DNA from: Kingdonia uniflora
Taxonomy: Eukaryota > Streptophyta > Magnoliopsida > Ranunculales > Circaeasteraceae
NCBI GenBank assembly: GCA_014058105.1
Contig: JACGCM010002299.1
Location: forward strand, 870,001 to 934,000
Length of the DNA stretch: 64,000 bases
Direction of reading: 5' to 3'
In this document: positions 33,040 through 45,509 of the stretch, piece after piece
How the letters are laid out: the number at the start of each line of letters is the position of its first letter
How positions within the stretch are numbered: position 1 is the first letter of the stretch
The notes under the pieces: model-generated
The model's database searches: none
What the model was told of the DNA's origin: nothing
The model's input: only the letters and a program-made list of their open reading frames with translations
Translations under genes and position numbers: made by a program

Positions 33040-33476
33040 CTCATGACTGTTAATTAGGAGGTTCGATGAACTCAACTTTCACTTTATGAAGCTCAACTCT
33101 CACTAGTGAGACTTGGGAGATTGGCAAAGAAGACGGTTTGAACAATCAAAGAGAATATTGCTTTAAATATTTTCATTATGCGGGACATTTCGACATGAGA
33201 AGAAATAACTAGAGAAAGGTTTGTGCGACTTAAGTAAAAGGCTTACTTGATGGTGTGGATATATAAACTGAGAGTGGGTTATCCTGTCTAGTTTTAAGAT
33301 TGGGAATCCATAAATTGAAAGTGGGAAGATTTGTGTTAATGAAGTTAGCAATCTAAATAATGTTAAGCATGTCTCTGAACGTTAACAAGGATGAATCAAC
33401 GGTTAGATGTAGTAACCTCTCAATCTCTTTGCACTTGAGCTCCAGTCTATTATTCAACGAATCTGGGGTATAAACA
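33040..33476. other. Spacer between copia element and unit B
   Basis: No gene or repeat that I can support in about 435 bases. Confidence 0.45.
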
Positions 33477-33535
33477 TCAAAAACTTTGTAATGGGTTGTT
33501 TTTTCCTTAATAAATAAATATTTGGGACTCTTTTC

Positions 33536-33695
33536 GATGTTCTCGACTATTTCGACACCAAGGATCACCAATGGTTGATCCGGATGTCTTGTGTACATCA
33601 AAAAAATCGAATGTGGTCAGTTCCTTCAGAAAATATGTAATACTTGGGCCTCTTATGATGTTTTCAACTATTTCGACACCGAGGATCATCAACGG
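33536..33695. repeat. Direct repeat in the BSP upstream region
   Basis: GATGTTCTCGACTATTTCGACACC at 33536 recurs as GATGTTTTCAACTATTTCGACACC at 33657 (period 121 bp), each followed by a GGATCA-type sequence. Unit A keeps the first copy (about 14366) but not the second. No regulatory role is known to me. Confidence 0.6.
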
Positions 33696-33895
33696 CGGAG
33701 ATGTATTGGGCACTCACCAGCATTTCTTCATTAGAAGAGAACTAATTGCCATCTTATGAAAAGAGTGATGTCAAATAAGAGACATTAGCTTACTATGTAC
33801 ACAATTAGCAATTGGAACCTCCACCACATGCCATATATCTAGTCATTGCTCACTTGTTCTACTTTATCCCATTGTTTGTTCAACTCTTTGCCTAA

Positions 33896-34777
33896 ATGGA
33901 GAACCATTACATCCTCCAACCTCTCCTCCCCATCACCACTACCAACAATAACGGCGAAGACACGTTTGACGTGGTGCCACCCACTTGTCGTATCACACTC
34001 CGTTTGGGTTTCGTTTTCTTGATAAGCATTATCTCCGTTTGGGCTAATTACGAAGCGTCAAAAGGTTTTGATATCATCATCATCAACGACGTACCCGGTA
34101 CTTATTATGGAAGGAAATTCGACCTTTTATTTGTTTCCAATGGGAAAGCCATTCGAATAGTCCTCAACACAAGTGAGTTCGCAGAAAGTGTTCTCTATCC
34201 CAATAGCATCCAGCCGAAGAAAATCATTCAACATGTTACTTTAAAACTATCTATTCAGAATGTGCTACAGCCAGTGGTCGTGAGCATTAGAGAGAAAGGT
34301 CATTATGTCATTAGTATTAGTCCATCTATAATGGAAGAGACTAATGTTCAGGAGGCAATAGTATCAAGTATTCAACGAGCTATGGCATATGCATGGCTTT
34401 GGGACGGGGAGGAACGAGCACCCCGGTCTCTTAAAGACGGAATCGTGGAGTTCATTAGCATGTCTGCTGGGTTCTCCTCCCCTTCTTCAGATATTGACAA
34501 AGAACTGCACTTACCGTTATCTGATGGCCTATGTTGGACGAATAAGGATCCTTTTGCGGTAGCACATTTCTTGAATTATTGCGAGGGGCTGCAGAACGGG
34601 TTTATCGGACGGTTGAATCAAGCTATGAAGGATTCTTGGGATGCACGCATGGTGGACGATGCACTCGGCTTGCCAGCTCAGAAACTATGCCTACCATATC
34701 ATTCAAATTATTACTTTTCAAGAACAACTAAGGATCACAAAACCTTTCCTCTGACGATGCCTTCTTATCAACATTGA
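33896..34777 (+). CDS. Basic secretory protein (BSP) family, membrane-anchored, zinc motif lost
   Basis: Intact single-exon frame of 293 residues. The N-terminus (MENHYILQPLLP) is followed by a Thr/Asn run and one hydrophobic segment, LRLGFVFLISIISVW (about residues 38-52), which looks like a signal anchor. The rest is the BSP fold (peptidase of plants and bacteria): GRKFDLLFVSN, WLWDGEERAPRSLKDGIVEFI (about residues 164-184) and AHFLNYCEGLQNGFIGRLNQAM. In secreted BSPs the sequence before the WQW-type motif is HEMTH, an HExxH zinc site. Here the aligned stretch reads RAMAY, so no metal-binding His or Glu remains. It is therefore probably not a protease by the usual mechanism. The last ~25 residues after LCLPY look unlike the family. 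It is the best host-gene candidate in the window. Start chosen because unit A matches from here and a stop precedes it in frame. Confidence 0.75.
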   Translation: MENHYILQPLLPITTTNNNGEDTFDVVPPTCRITLRLGFVFLISIISVWANYEASKGFDIIIINDVPGTYYGRKFDLLFVSNGKAIRIVLNTSEFAESVLYPNSIQPKKIIQHVTLKLSIQNVLQPVVVSIREKGHYVISISPSIMEETNVQEAIVSSIQRAMAYAWLWDGEERAPRSLKDGIVEFISMSAGFSSPSSDIDKELHLPLSDGLCWTNKDPFAVAHFLNYCEGLQNGFIGRLNQAMKDSWDARMVDDALGLPAQKLCLPYHSNYYFSRTTKDHKTFPLTMPSYQH

Positions 34778-35930
34778 ATAAGGCCAGCAAGTTGTGAGTT
34801 ATGTCCATTGCCTCTCTCACCACGAAACAAGGACAGGACTAACCCACACAAATAGAGATGGGTTGCGCACTAATTGGCAGTCGCGATCATTAATTTTTAT
34901 CAGTCGTTTGTTCTCTTTAAGGGCTTGAAAAGCGCTACGGTTTATGGTTAAGATAGATGCATGAGAACTGCCACAGTAACACTAAACTGCTGAAATTAGT
35001 CTATGCTTACAAAAATTGTAAGTGAAACAAATGTAGATAATTTTATGTTCTATCCCACGTCTATAACTTTTTCAGTCGTGTAGGAAAGAAAAATTGAGAC
35101 TTTTCTCTATCTGAAATGCCTCTTACATGATCAGATTTACCATATCTGACTATTGTAACAATGACCTATATTAGATAGATAGCTAATGCATGCAAACTTG
35201 AAGGGCTACATATCTTTCCAAATTTGTGCTCCCAAAATTATATCAGAACGAGGGGTGTGACTAAAGAAAAATCTTACATGAGTGGGTAGCGCCCGATGCA
35301 GGACTGGAGTGGAAAGGATGGGAATTTTTCATAGCAAGATTGCTCTGTTCTCTGGGTCACTGATAAGATTCTCTTGGTTATATGATCTATCACTCTTCTT
35401 CTCACCATCTGCCATGGATGCTCTTTTGTTCTATGCTTTTTTTTATTTTTGAGAAATCAGGGTGATCCGTATTCAAAATTTATCGTCATTTTGCCTTGAG
35501 TAATCCCCATGGCACGTGAGAACCCCGCTATTAATCCACATGCCAGGTAATTCAGGATAAATCCTGGCAAGTAACCTTCGTTGTCAAATGTACCTACTTG
35601 AAAGAGTCGAAAGTATGTGACAGAAGTTGCATATCAATACATCTGCGATTAAGTGCTCAAGGCACACATCTACCTAATAACATTAAGTATAAAAGAGATA
35701 ATGCATACCTTGCGGTATGTCTAATAGAAATTTTTTCAAATTTATGAATGGGCCTAGTTATGGTTGAGTCCCATGTGCTTCGTAATTACTTTTTATGAAG
35801 CAGGAATTAAACACTCCTTTTCGAAGCATATGTACAAAAAGTCTTTGATGTTTTATCGTACCTACCAATAATGTAAGGAAGTTGGGACAGAACTTTCAAA
35901 GTGTTTCCTCAAAATTGCAAAAGTTAGTGA
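34778..35930. other. 3' flank of BSP gene
   Basis: About 1.15 kb with no supportable gene. Polyadenylation-type AT-rich stretches occur, but no site stands out. Confidence 0.45.
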
Positions 35931-35959
35931 GAATCTTTAAAGAGTCTAAATTTGAGGAG

Positions 35960-36281
35960 GGGACCTCATTTAGAAGGAGGTGCTATGGTTGTGGAGTGTC
36001 ATTGAAGGAAGGACTGCCCTTGGAGGTTTACAATTTGTGTTGCTAAAGGGTGTGGGGCCAAGAGGAAGTTGTTAATCTCTAGAGCTCAAAGATCAAAGGA
36101 GGAGAAGTACCTCAAGTGTGAGAACCCTTATTGCTTGAAGTTTACTTGGCTTAGAGATGCTATGAAGGTTGAAGAGAAGAGAACTTCTGAGAAGAAATTA
36201 GGTGCTGATGTGAAGATCAATGTCACTATGAACTCGAATGACTTTTGTAGTGAATTCAAATGCAAAGTAAAACTTGGGTGA
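35960..36281 (+). pseudogene. GRF-type zinc-finger-like fragment
   Basis: A plus-strand frame reads CVAKGCGAKRKLLISRA then KYLKCENPYCLKFTWL. The spacing of Cys residues and the ending C-x-F-x-W resemble GRF zinc fingers, often found beside MULE and retrotransposon genes. The upstream part is shifted between frames (RCYGCGVSLKEG in another frame), so this is a relic. It lies just beyond the 3' side of MULE B, but in the opposite orientation. The match is weak and rests on a short motif. Confidence 0.3.
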
Positions 36282-36699
36282 ATGTATTTGAAATGTGCAA
36301 TGCAGTTTATAGTATCTACCTATGTAACATCTAGCTTACATTCAATAAATCAAAAAATAGCATGCAACATTTATAAATCTGCATCGATCAATAACCATAC
36401 TCACAAACCTACAACATTTATGGCTATACTCACAAACCTACAACATTTATGGCATAAGAAAAAAAACATTCACATTGAAACTGTAATACCAGTCACACAA
36501 GTACATCCCACAAAAAAAAAAAAAAAATCACCAATACAACAAACATAAACACTGAGATTAACTTCAATTGTCAAGTACATCCCACAAAATAAAATTAAAA
36601 TATCAGTCTAGAGTTGATAACAACTTAAACATCCCAAAAAGATGCATGAAAGCATCACACAAAACACATAAATAGAGGCAATTGTTCATAACCTTTAAA
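36282..36699. other. A-rich spacer at the 3' side of MULE B
   Basis: AT-rich, with a short tandem duplication of CACAAACCTACAACATTTATGGC (36400-36452) and an A-run of about 15 near 36514. No gene was seen; the MULE terminus should lie here but I could not recognise it. Confidence 0.45.
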
Positions 36700-36732
36700 C
36701 ATCACAAAATAAGTTTAGTTTCTAAACCATCA

Positions 36733-39700
36733 TCAAGGCTTCCATGTCTTAGCTTGATAAGTCTTCTTGTAGGGATTTGCAACCCCACTAGTCTGTGATC
36801 CTTGAGTTGAGATGTAATAATTTGTTGCAGTTGACCTTGGTGGTTGAAATAATGCCCTACCTCTGCCTTTCACAGTACTAGCAGCTCTCACACTTGGTCC
36901 CACATTGTTCACTCCTCTCCCAGCTTGTGTAGTTGTTGTTCCCCTACCAAATGGTGCAGTGCTTGACCTTCCTCCCCTAGTAGCACTTGTATTGTTTACT
37001 CCATCCCTTCCAAACTGAGTTGTAGTTGTACTTGCACTTGCACCCCTCCTAGATTGAGTTGTGGTTGTACTTGCACCCCTCCCAAACTGAGCTGTAGTTG
37101 TACTTCCACCCCTACCAGATTGAGTATTGCCAGACTTTCTTCTACCCCATCCTCTTCTCACCTCTTGGGGAAGCCCTATATTTCTCCTATGGAGTGCTCT
37201 GCTACTATCAGTGTCAACTTTATGCCTATTTCTTATCACATTAGGTCTTTCTTGTTGTGGCGGGCCCTTACAGGTTTTCTTGTTATGCCCAAATGTACCA
37301 CATTTTCCACATTTCCTTTGACTGCCATGTTCTTCATCTCGATCCCTAATTCTTATTTTCCTTGGCCTCCCAGGAGCCCTAACCAAAGGTGGGGGCAAGG
37401 TAACATATGAAGGCTGACAAAATAAAAATATGCACTTTAGCACACAAATAATACAAACTTCTTACTTAAAACAAAACAACCTTAAGAGCATCCACAACAG
37501 CTAGGTCGATTCTGAAGTGGCAGGGTGAATTTCAAATTCACCCTCAAATCCACCCCAAATGCTTCCCAATAGCTAGGTGAATCGATGATGTTGCATACAC
37601 AAAATTCACCCTAAGGGTGGATTCTCCACCCTGTGGGTAGATTTTGGGTGAATTCATGTTGCGCCCTTATGAACTGCGCGTAGCCATGCCGCGCCCTTCT
37701 GAAACGCGCGTAGCCTATCAACCACTAGGATGTTGCCACGTATTAACAATCCAGTGGCTCTCATTACCCTCACCTCAGAACTACGCGTAGACACGTGTCA
37801 ACAATCCAGTGGCTCCCATTACCCTCACTTCAGAACAGCGCATAGAAACAACGTTCAAGATTAAAGCACATGTCATTTTCTTATTGGCATGAACTTGCCA
37901 CGCGGTTTAGAAGTGCGTTGAGAGTTGGAAGGCTGAGATGTTGCCACGTGAACATATCTGGGACGTTGGTTCTTGCACGTGGTTCAGAACTGCGTTTGGC
38001 AAATTCACCTTAGTTTTTACACAACTGTTGTGGGTAGATTTGGGGTGGATTAGATTCACCTTGCTTTTAGGCGAATCCACCCACCCAACTGTTGTAGATG
38101 CTCTAATAGAAAAAAAATATAATAAAATCCAAATACAATGTTACCATCCCTCATTTAGATGAGTCATCCATAACATGAATTGGGTCTTTGTATATTGCTA
38201 GATAAGGAGACACTCTATGGTACTCACTGCAATAGTTACACATCACAAGAAGACAAAACAATTATTTCAGCATATTGATAAAAAAAAATAAGAAAATACA
38301 AATAGAATTTCACAATTTAAAAAAGAATATATAGTTGAAGTAATACTCTATTTACTCGATCCAAGGATGTCTCATAGAAATCAAGGCACTCACTGCATGA
38401 GCACATAGAAGTCATGTAACTTGTCATTCTTTGTATTGGCATTCATGCCTATTAAGATTAAGCTTCCACCTCTGGCCACTTGAAGCAATTGCCACAAAAC
38501 AATTATCAGTTGTTCCTTCAATTTTGAACTGTCCATACAATCTAGACATCTTGGCTATATGTGTATGTGCCCTAGGCACCAAACCTAGAAGAAACAACAT
38601 GAATTAAAATAATAATTTTTTAGAATAAAATTAATTAAAGTTATAAAATGAAACACATGTAGATTTTTACCTTCTTGTTCCATGTCTATTGCTTTAAGCC
38701 TCCTGTTATACATCAACTTCATCATCATTAAGTTTAACTTCTCAATCGCTTTCTGGAGTAACTGGTTTCTCACTTTCAGGATCCAGTTATTAAAGAACTC
38801 CAAGAAGTTGTTAGTTATGTGTGCACATTTTGAACTAAAATCAAAATATGACTTGCATTAGTACTCATATGGCTCCCTATGTATCCACTCATATGCAGCA
38901 GGGGAATCCAACTTTAACTGATCAAGGAAAGCTTTTTTGTCTGAATCTTTAAATGTTCTTGCTGCCCCACAAACCAGTGACTCTGAGTGTGTTCCCCTGT
39001 GATACTTTTTCATATTTTTATACATATGCCTAAAACAAAACCTGTGGTTTGCATAGGGGAACACAATCTTCACAGCTTAAATCAATCATTTTTGTCTATC
39101 TGAGATAAATCTTAACTTATGCTTATGTAAGTTAAGACAAGATTGTAAAATTTGTATAAAAAAAACTCTCCCATGTTTCAAAGCATTCAGACCTGCAAAA
39201 AAAAACAGCAATTGGGAACAACCCATTGTTCCCATCTAAGCCTATGATGAACAGACAAACACCCAAAGCCCTTTAAAAAACAACCATCCAATCCTAATAC
39301 TGGCCTGCACCCATTTAAAAACCCATCAATAGAGGCCTTATATGCAATACAACTGGCTATGCTCCCTGGATTTACTTTTAACACTTGAATAGCCAACTCA
39401 GGCATAATAATAAACCCCTCATCATAAGATCCAACTATCCTCTCCATACAGATAGTCCATGCATTCCAGGCAGTATAGTAGCTTATATTAACATCAAATA
39501 TCACCTTTATGTTCTCCTGAACATCACAAGGCCTTGTTGTTCTAACAGATCTAACAAGCTGTTCCACCTCATTGGTCACCCATGTGGCATTGGCCAACTT
39601 GTTAGTATCCCCACCCTTCCCTTTACAGTTGTGTAGGAGATTCCTAGTTCCCTTCAATTTAAATGTCTGACCATCAGGCATTCTCCTAGCATAGAACATC

Positions 39701-41015
39701 CACCCTCAATCTTCATCACTGCACTTTAATCTTACACTATAATTCTTATTCTTCACTTGGTAGAATTCAAACTTGTTAACAATTCTATAATGCCTTATAA
39801 ACTTTCTTGTTTCAAACACTTTTGGCCACATCGTCCCAATTTTCAACTCATCATAATTGACATCAGGTTTCTTCTTCAATTGTGCACCCTCTTCAACAGA
39901 AAATTTATCTTTTGTTGCACTTGCAAGATTTTTTAAATCATCATCTACCCTATCTAGATCCTCTTGGGTTGGTCATCATCACCTTGTTGGGAAGAATGAG
40001 TGTTATAGTAGCCTTCCTCTGCATCCAAACAGTCTGGATTAAGCTCTACCCACCTAGTCCAATCTTCAACTTCACTCACATCTTCTACAACATTCTCAGT
40101 CTCAGTCTCTACATTTATAGCTGAACTCCCCCCTTCCTGTGTCACAAGTGCATTCAAGATAATGTTACCATCACTGTCATAGATATGCCCTGGCAACTCA
40201 TTTAATTCTTCTTCTGAAAGCACACTGGCTCTCACCCTTTTCTTCTTAGATACACTTGATTTTCTACCTTTCCTCTTTCTCTTGAAGTTATCTTTTTCAT
40301 TTCCTTGCCCTTACCCTTTCACTTTATTTTTATTTTTTCCTTTATATAAACCAGCAGATTTACCCTTCTTCTTACCCTTATTAGCCCCACTCCACCAGTT
40401 TTACCCTCATTAACATCAAGACATGGCCTACCCAACTCATCCTTAACATCATTAGATGGTCCACCCAACTGATCAACATCCACATCATTAAATGGTCCAC
40501 CGCACTGATCAACATCCATAACTTCATATGGTACACCACATATTTAAACTGCATTCCCACTTAAACCCATTGAATTCTCTAATTCCACAACCTCCACATC
40601 ATTAGATGTCCCACTTATATATGCAGAAGTATCAGAATCATTGTATTGTTCATCATCCCCATCATCATCATCATCTTCTTCATCGGTGTCCATCAACCCT
40701 AAATCTACCTTAACATAGACATGGTGGTGAGAGGCTGAGTTAACCCCATGGTTTTTATCTAGGTCATCATCATGTCCTTTAACATTGATGTAAAAGTATA
40801 TATCTCCAACCCTTTCCACATTACTATACTCCCACATTTCTAACAAATCTTCATCATTTTTAACAGGGTAGTGTTCACCAAAGAATAGGGTACTAAGGTC
40901 AATTATATGGCCTTGGGGTATATCCTTTTACAACTCATGTGTCTGAAACGCATACTCCATGAGAGTAACCAGTGAAATCTGATCACTATCAACATTAAGA
41001 TACCTAACTTGTTTA
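36733..41015 (-). pseudogene. MuDR-type MULE transposase relic (unit B)
   Basis: Same order as in unit A. The N-terminal PB1-like domain is cut by the Tat insertion at 41016-41020, and its beginning lies beyond at 53219-53300. Then an acidic linker with a run of Asp (about 40690-40650), basic runs (about 40280), the MuDR DNA-binding domain (about 39800-39600), and the first catalytic Asp in VLGLDGCFLKG (about 39260). HRFCFRHMYKNMKKYHRG (about 39050-38990) follows, then the SWIM finger (about 38480-38400, with Trp and Gly codons decayed). The zinc knuckle CGKCGTFGHNKKTCKG is intact (about 37310-37265) and is followed by a Gly/Arg/Thr repeat tail ending at 36733. Stops, frameshifts and a MITE at 37486-38103 add to the damage. 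The C-terminus is better preserved than in unit A. Confidence 0.8.
37486..38103. mobile_element. MITE, PIF/Harbinger-like, 618 bp
   Basis: Ends GAGCATCCACAACAGC and, inward from the right, GAGCATCTACAACAGT, are flanked by TAA at 37483-37485 and 38104-38106. Unit A lacks it. Inside is a 55-bp tandem duplication starting at 37745 and 37800, and several GCGCGTAG/ACGCGTAG words. The subterminal 37507-37540 and 38035-38085 regions are also complementary, so the inverted repeats are extended. Confidence 0.82.
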
Positions 41016-41020
41016 CCATT

Positions 41021-41599
41021 TGTAGGGGCTTATTCCTCGACCTCACTCGTGATCGAGCTCACTCAATTCGAATTACCTCCATCTCAGGCTCGCGTAACAT
41101 CAGTACACAATATTCCAGTCAAACATTCTAACCAACCCCACGAACTACATAAGAAACTACATCGAGCTAAACCTGGAAAATGTTATTTAGTCAAAGACAC
41201 CTGCCTCCCACGAACTCGTCAGTTATTCAGTCAACCGCCACTAACCACATTATTCGGAAGACGTGCTCCAGCACAACGAAGAGCTGTAGGAAAAGCATAT
41301 AAAAAGGAGAAGTTCCAGAAGAGAGAGAGACCAGAAAAATTAATCAAACTTCTTATTTGCGAGATCAAAGGCATTTGTATATTCTAGAGATCACTTGTAA
41401 TAAAGATATTCACTCAAAGCTATAAAGAGACTTTTACAAAAATCCTCCATACGAGGTCGTGGTTTCTTACCTATTCAGAGATTTTCCACGCTAAAAACAC
41501 CTGTTTCAATTTCTTGCTTTCCATTATCACATTGTTACAAGATCATTGGTGTAATAGCTAATTCCTAATCGTATCGAGCAGCGGAATTTGGCCATTACA
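41021..41599 (+). repeat. Tat element 5' LTR (579 bp)
   Basis: TGTAGGGG at the start, CCATTACA at the end. TATA box TATAAAAA at 41298-41305. Confidence 0.88.
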
Positions 41600-41601
41600 T
41601 T

Positions 41602-41619
41602 TGGCGCCGTCTGTGGGAA
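41602..41619 (+). other. Tat primer-binding site
   Basis: TGGCGCCGTCTGTGGGAA, two bases after the LTR. The first nine bases complement a tRNA 3' end reading ACGGCGCCA, as in plant tRNA-Asp; the rest matches less well. Confidence 0.75.
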
Positions 41620-41699
41620 AGATTGCATATCCACGATATCCTAAGGCAGTCTTTCATTATAATTTTCAACTATGGTTTCTTCTAGACGACAGGCCACAT

Positions 41700-43205
41700 G
41701 AACTCAGCTCGAAATTTTTGTGGATTCGGGACAACTTACCAAGCTACGGGCGAATCTCCACGCGGAAGCGGAGAAACGCGTTGAGCTCGAACTTCAATTG
41801 ACGAAAGATCGCGAGCTCCAAGAGAAAGAGCTCGATGCAGAATGACAAGCTCGTTTGACAGTGCTCAAACGACACGAAGATCAGATGACAATGATGCGGA
41901 CTGCACTCGAGGCTCTGTAAAATACTCAGCGAGCCCCTCCTGCCAGAGGTCACGATCAACTTCCAAAGACCTCCCGCGTCTCAGCAAGGGACAGGTTGGG
42001 ACCTAGGGGGTCACCAGTAAAGCAATCTCCAGAAATCTACCACATGGACCGTAACCTTCTATCCATTTGGGAGGAGAAATCCAATCAGAAAACAGTCAGG
42101 GTCACCAGATTCCCATTCATCAGGAGGAAGACCAGCAACCTCTCCATCAGATTTCAGCACGAGACCGTTTGAGTGAAGGTATGGGGAATCATCATCCCCT
42201 GCTAGCGCATCCAGCAATCCAACCAACACGTCATTATGTCACAAAAGAACATATGGGTCAACGAATTAAGGAGCTGAACGAGGCACAAGTTTTGGGAACT
42301 ACCGGCGACACCACGACGTTATAAGGAAGTCCTATTGCCAAAGAACTGTTTGATATGGAAATACCAAAAGGTTTCCATACTCCCCAAATTCACAAATACA
42401 AAGGTACAGACCCGAAGAAGCATATCCAGTAATACCGCAATTCCTTGGGGTTGTATTCCAATCTTAACCATATTCTCTGCCAACTGTTCGCTACAAGTTT
42501 ACAGGAAGAACCACTCTGATGGTTCCACTCTCTTCCTAAGGAATCTATCTACACATTCGAGCAGCTGCAGAAGCAGTTCATCAAAACATATGCCCACAAC
42601 AGAGACAAAGAGGAGAACTTATATTCACTAATAGGTCTTAAGCAGTCACAAGGGGAGAGCTCAAAGATTTTATAAAGAAATTCCTGGAGCTTGCACGAAA
42701 GATAGATAACCTCGACCAAAAGATAGTTATGACCGCGTTCACCAATGCCCTCTGGCTTGATTGCAAAGCCAAGGAGTACCTATTCCTTAATAAACCTACG
42801 ACGCTGGAGGAGATGATCACCAAAGTTAACGGTTACGTCGACTTAGAGAGGATGATGTATGAACGACAAAAGTCTACTAAGTCTGTCCTCTCCACCAAGT
42901 CCCCACCTGCCGAACGAACCAGCGAGCTTAAGGAGGAACAAGGGGATCATAAACGCACCAAGGGAAATGTTTAGTACCCTCGGAGAAGCGGTCCGCTGAA
43001 CAAACCCGTACTTCTGAAGCTGAACCTTCGAGTCTCCGCACTTTTTCTACTACTGTTAAAGGACCCACTCTACCACGTCTCTCGACCACTGGAGCCCATT
43101 GAGGGTCGGCCATTCTGCTTACACCATAAGGTAAATCACTATTCTACTGACAATTGCTTTGCTATACAGCGGATGCTCGAGCTCATTTTTAAGGAAGGAC
43201 GGATG
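41700..43205 (+). pseudogene. Tat gag, broken
   Basis: Relic of the capsid gene. An N-terminal charged coiled coil comes first (EAEKRVELELQLTKDRELQEKE, about 41765-41830). Then the sequence switches frames to the conserved gag core: ELFDMEIPKGFHTPQIHKYKGT, WFHSLPKESIYTFEQLQKQFIKTY and ESSKDFIKKFLELARKI (about 42340-42710), with EEMITKVNGYVDLERMM near 42810. A partial zinc-knuckle-like stretch FCLHHKVNHYSTDNCFAI (about 43111-43165) follows. Stops and frameshifts occur throughout. Gag would package the element RNA in cytoplasmic particles. Confidence 0.75.
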
Positions 43206-45509
43206 CTCGAATACATTGTCGACCTGAAGTCATACCAGGATGGCAACCATAAGAAACAACTCAAAGTTTCTCAGGTCAACGATAAGGCTGAGGAGAAGCA
43301 TCTCTACTACATGCACCTTGCCAACATGATCGAAATCAACCAGAAAATGAATCACCTCGTCGACCAACCACCTACAAAGGAACCAACAGAATACGTCAAC
43401 ATTGATGGACCTAGCAGAGGCACATTAATCGAGACTAAGTTGGTTCAACACGAGAAAGACGCTCTCACCCAGTTCTTGCAACTCAATCGAGACATTTTTG
43501 CTTGGTCTTTCGAAGAAATACCAGGAGTCGATCCAGCTATGGCTTGCCATAAGCTTGCCATCAACGTCAATGCCCCAGCAGTCAAACAGAAATAGTGACG
43601 ACTCTCACCACGTTTTTGAGATGAAGTTAACACGAAGATTGAGAAATTGATCAAAGTGGGATTCATTCGAGAAGCCAAGTATCCAGACTGGATATCCAAC
43701 ATTGTCGTTGTCCCCAAGAAGAACAGAAAAGTTTGTATTTGTGTAGATTTCACAGATCTAAATAAATACACCCCAAAGGACAGTTTCCCTCTTCTTAATA
43801 TTCATAAGATCCTTGACTCCACTGCAGGCCATGATTTCCTATCTATGATGGACACAGCCTCAGGATATAACCAAATACCACTTCTAGAAGAAGATCAAGA
43901 GAAGATAACATTCATCACTGAAAGTGGCCCTTACTGTTACAAAGTCATGCCCTTCGGGCTCAAGAAAGCAGGGGCCACATACCAACGATTGATGACCGCT
44001 ATGTTCAAAGCACACCAGGGAAAAATTGTTGAAGTCTGCATCGATGATCTCTTTTGCAAAAGCATACAGTCAAAAAATTACCTCTCAGATCTCAATACAA
44101 TATTCAACATCCTTCGATCATACAGAATATGTCTTAACCCAGATAAATATCAATTCATAGTACATTCTGGCCGCTTCCTAGGCCACCTCATCGGCAAGAA
44201 GGGGATTGATGCCGATCCAGATCAAATCCGCGCTTTCCTTGACATGTCATCTCCAAAGACAATAAAAGACGTCCAAAAACTCGCCGGCAAGATTGCCGCG
44301 ATCAACCGTTTCATCTCTAAATCTTCAGACCGCTGTCGTTGGCTATTGTTGTTACTCCGAGGATATACCAAAAGAGGAAAGGTCCGGTGAACCGCGGAAG
44401 TCAGATGGACACCAGAATGCGAAGTAGCTTTTCAGGATCTAAAAATCTATTTGGGGATGTCTCCCATAATGAGCACCCCAGTAGGTATTGAGGAACTGAT
44501 TATCTACCTAGCAGTCACCGACACTTCTCTCAGCTCGATTCTCATTCGTCTGGAAAGGAAAATTGAGAAACCAGTTTTCTTCATCAGCAAAACACTTACG
44601 CCAGCAGAAACATGGTACTCTAAAATTGAGAAACTTTTTCTCACCCTTGTTTATACTTCGCAGAAAATCAAGCACTACTTCCAAGCGCATTCCGTCAAAG
44701 TGATGACGAACTACCCACTTCTGGAAGTTTTATCCAAAAAAGAGAAGTCACGAAGAATGCAACAGTAGTCAATCAGTTTGGGCGAACATGATTTAAAGTT
44801 TGAATAGCGTCATTCAGAGAAAGGTCAGGCCGTTGCCGATTTCCTCGCAGATTTTCCAATGGAAGATCCCGAGTGGGAGGAGCATGATCCGGACCTTATT
44901 AAAAATAAGCCAAAAAATCCACCTCCCAAGCCATTCGATAAACGAGCTGACTAGATCACCACGTCAGGGTGATGGCTTCTCACCGATGGATTAGCAGAAC
45001 CCACAGGGTTATGAATCGGGATCGTTTTGATTACCCCTTCAAATTATAGAATTGAGAAATCAATCTGCCTGGACTTCAAGGCCTCAAATAATGTCACCGA
45101 ATATGAAGCTATCATTCACGGACTCGACCTCGCTCTTGAACTCGACATCCCCAAACTCTTAGTTTACACATATTCATTACTCATTGTTCATCATTATTCC
45201 AAGCAGTACAAGAAGAATGGGAAGATGATCGAATACGCGGCCCTCGTTGCAGATAGTATGAGTAAGTTCTCAAAAACGACTCTCGAATATCTTCCTCGGG
45301 AGGAGAACAGACGCGCCGATTCCTTAGCGTATCTAGCCGGGGTCTTGGGTACAGAAGCTCGATATCTCCAGATCGAAATCATTTTAACCCCCAGCAATGA
45401 TCGCATATCAGTATGCACGATCAACACTAGGGGCGATAAAAGGGGAAACAACGATTGGCCAAAGCCTTTCTTAGATTACTTCGGTGTCGACAACAAATGC
45501 AACAGATAA
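43206..45509 (+). pseudogene. Tat pol: reverse transcriptase and two RNase H regions; no protease or integrase
   Basis: Between gag and the reverse transcriptase there is no DTG/DSG protease motif, only a short linker. The pre-RT region reads RDIFAWSFEEIPGVDP (about 43485-43535). Reverse transcriptase: GFIREAKYPDWISNIVVVPKK, DFTDLNKYTPKDSFPL, SGYNQIPL, YCYKVMPFGLKKAGATYQ, and the catalytic box reads CIDDLF (about 44038) where YVDD is usual; both Asp remain. A first RNase H follows (ETWYSKIEKLFLTLVY near 44610). A second RNase H-like region at 45027-45509 (FKASNNVTEYEAIIHGL, LPREENRRADSLA) is typical of Tat. A short frameshift near 44390 and stops break it. The sequence then runs into tandem repeats with no integrase zinc finger or DDE. 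Confidence 0.82.
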
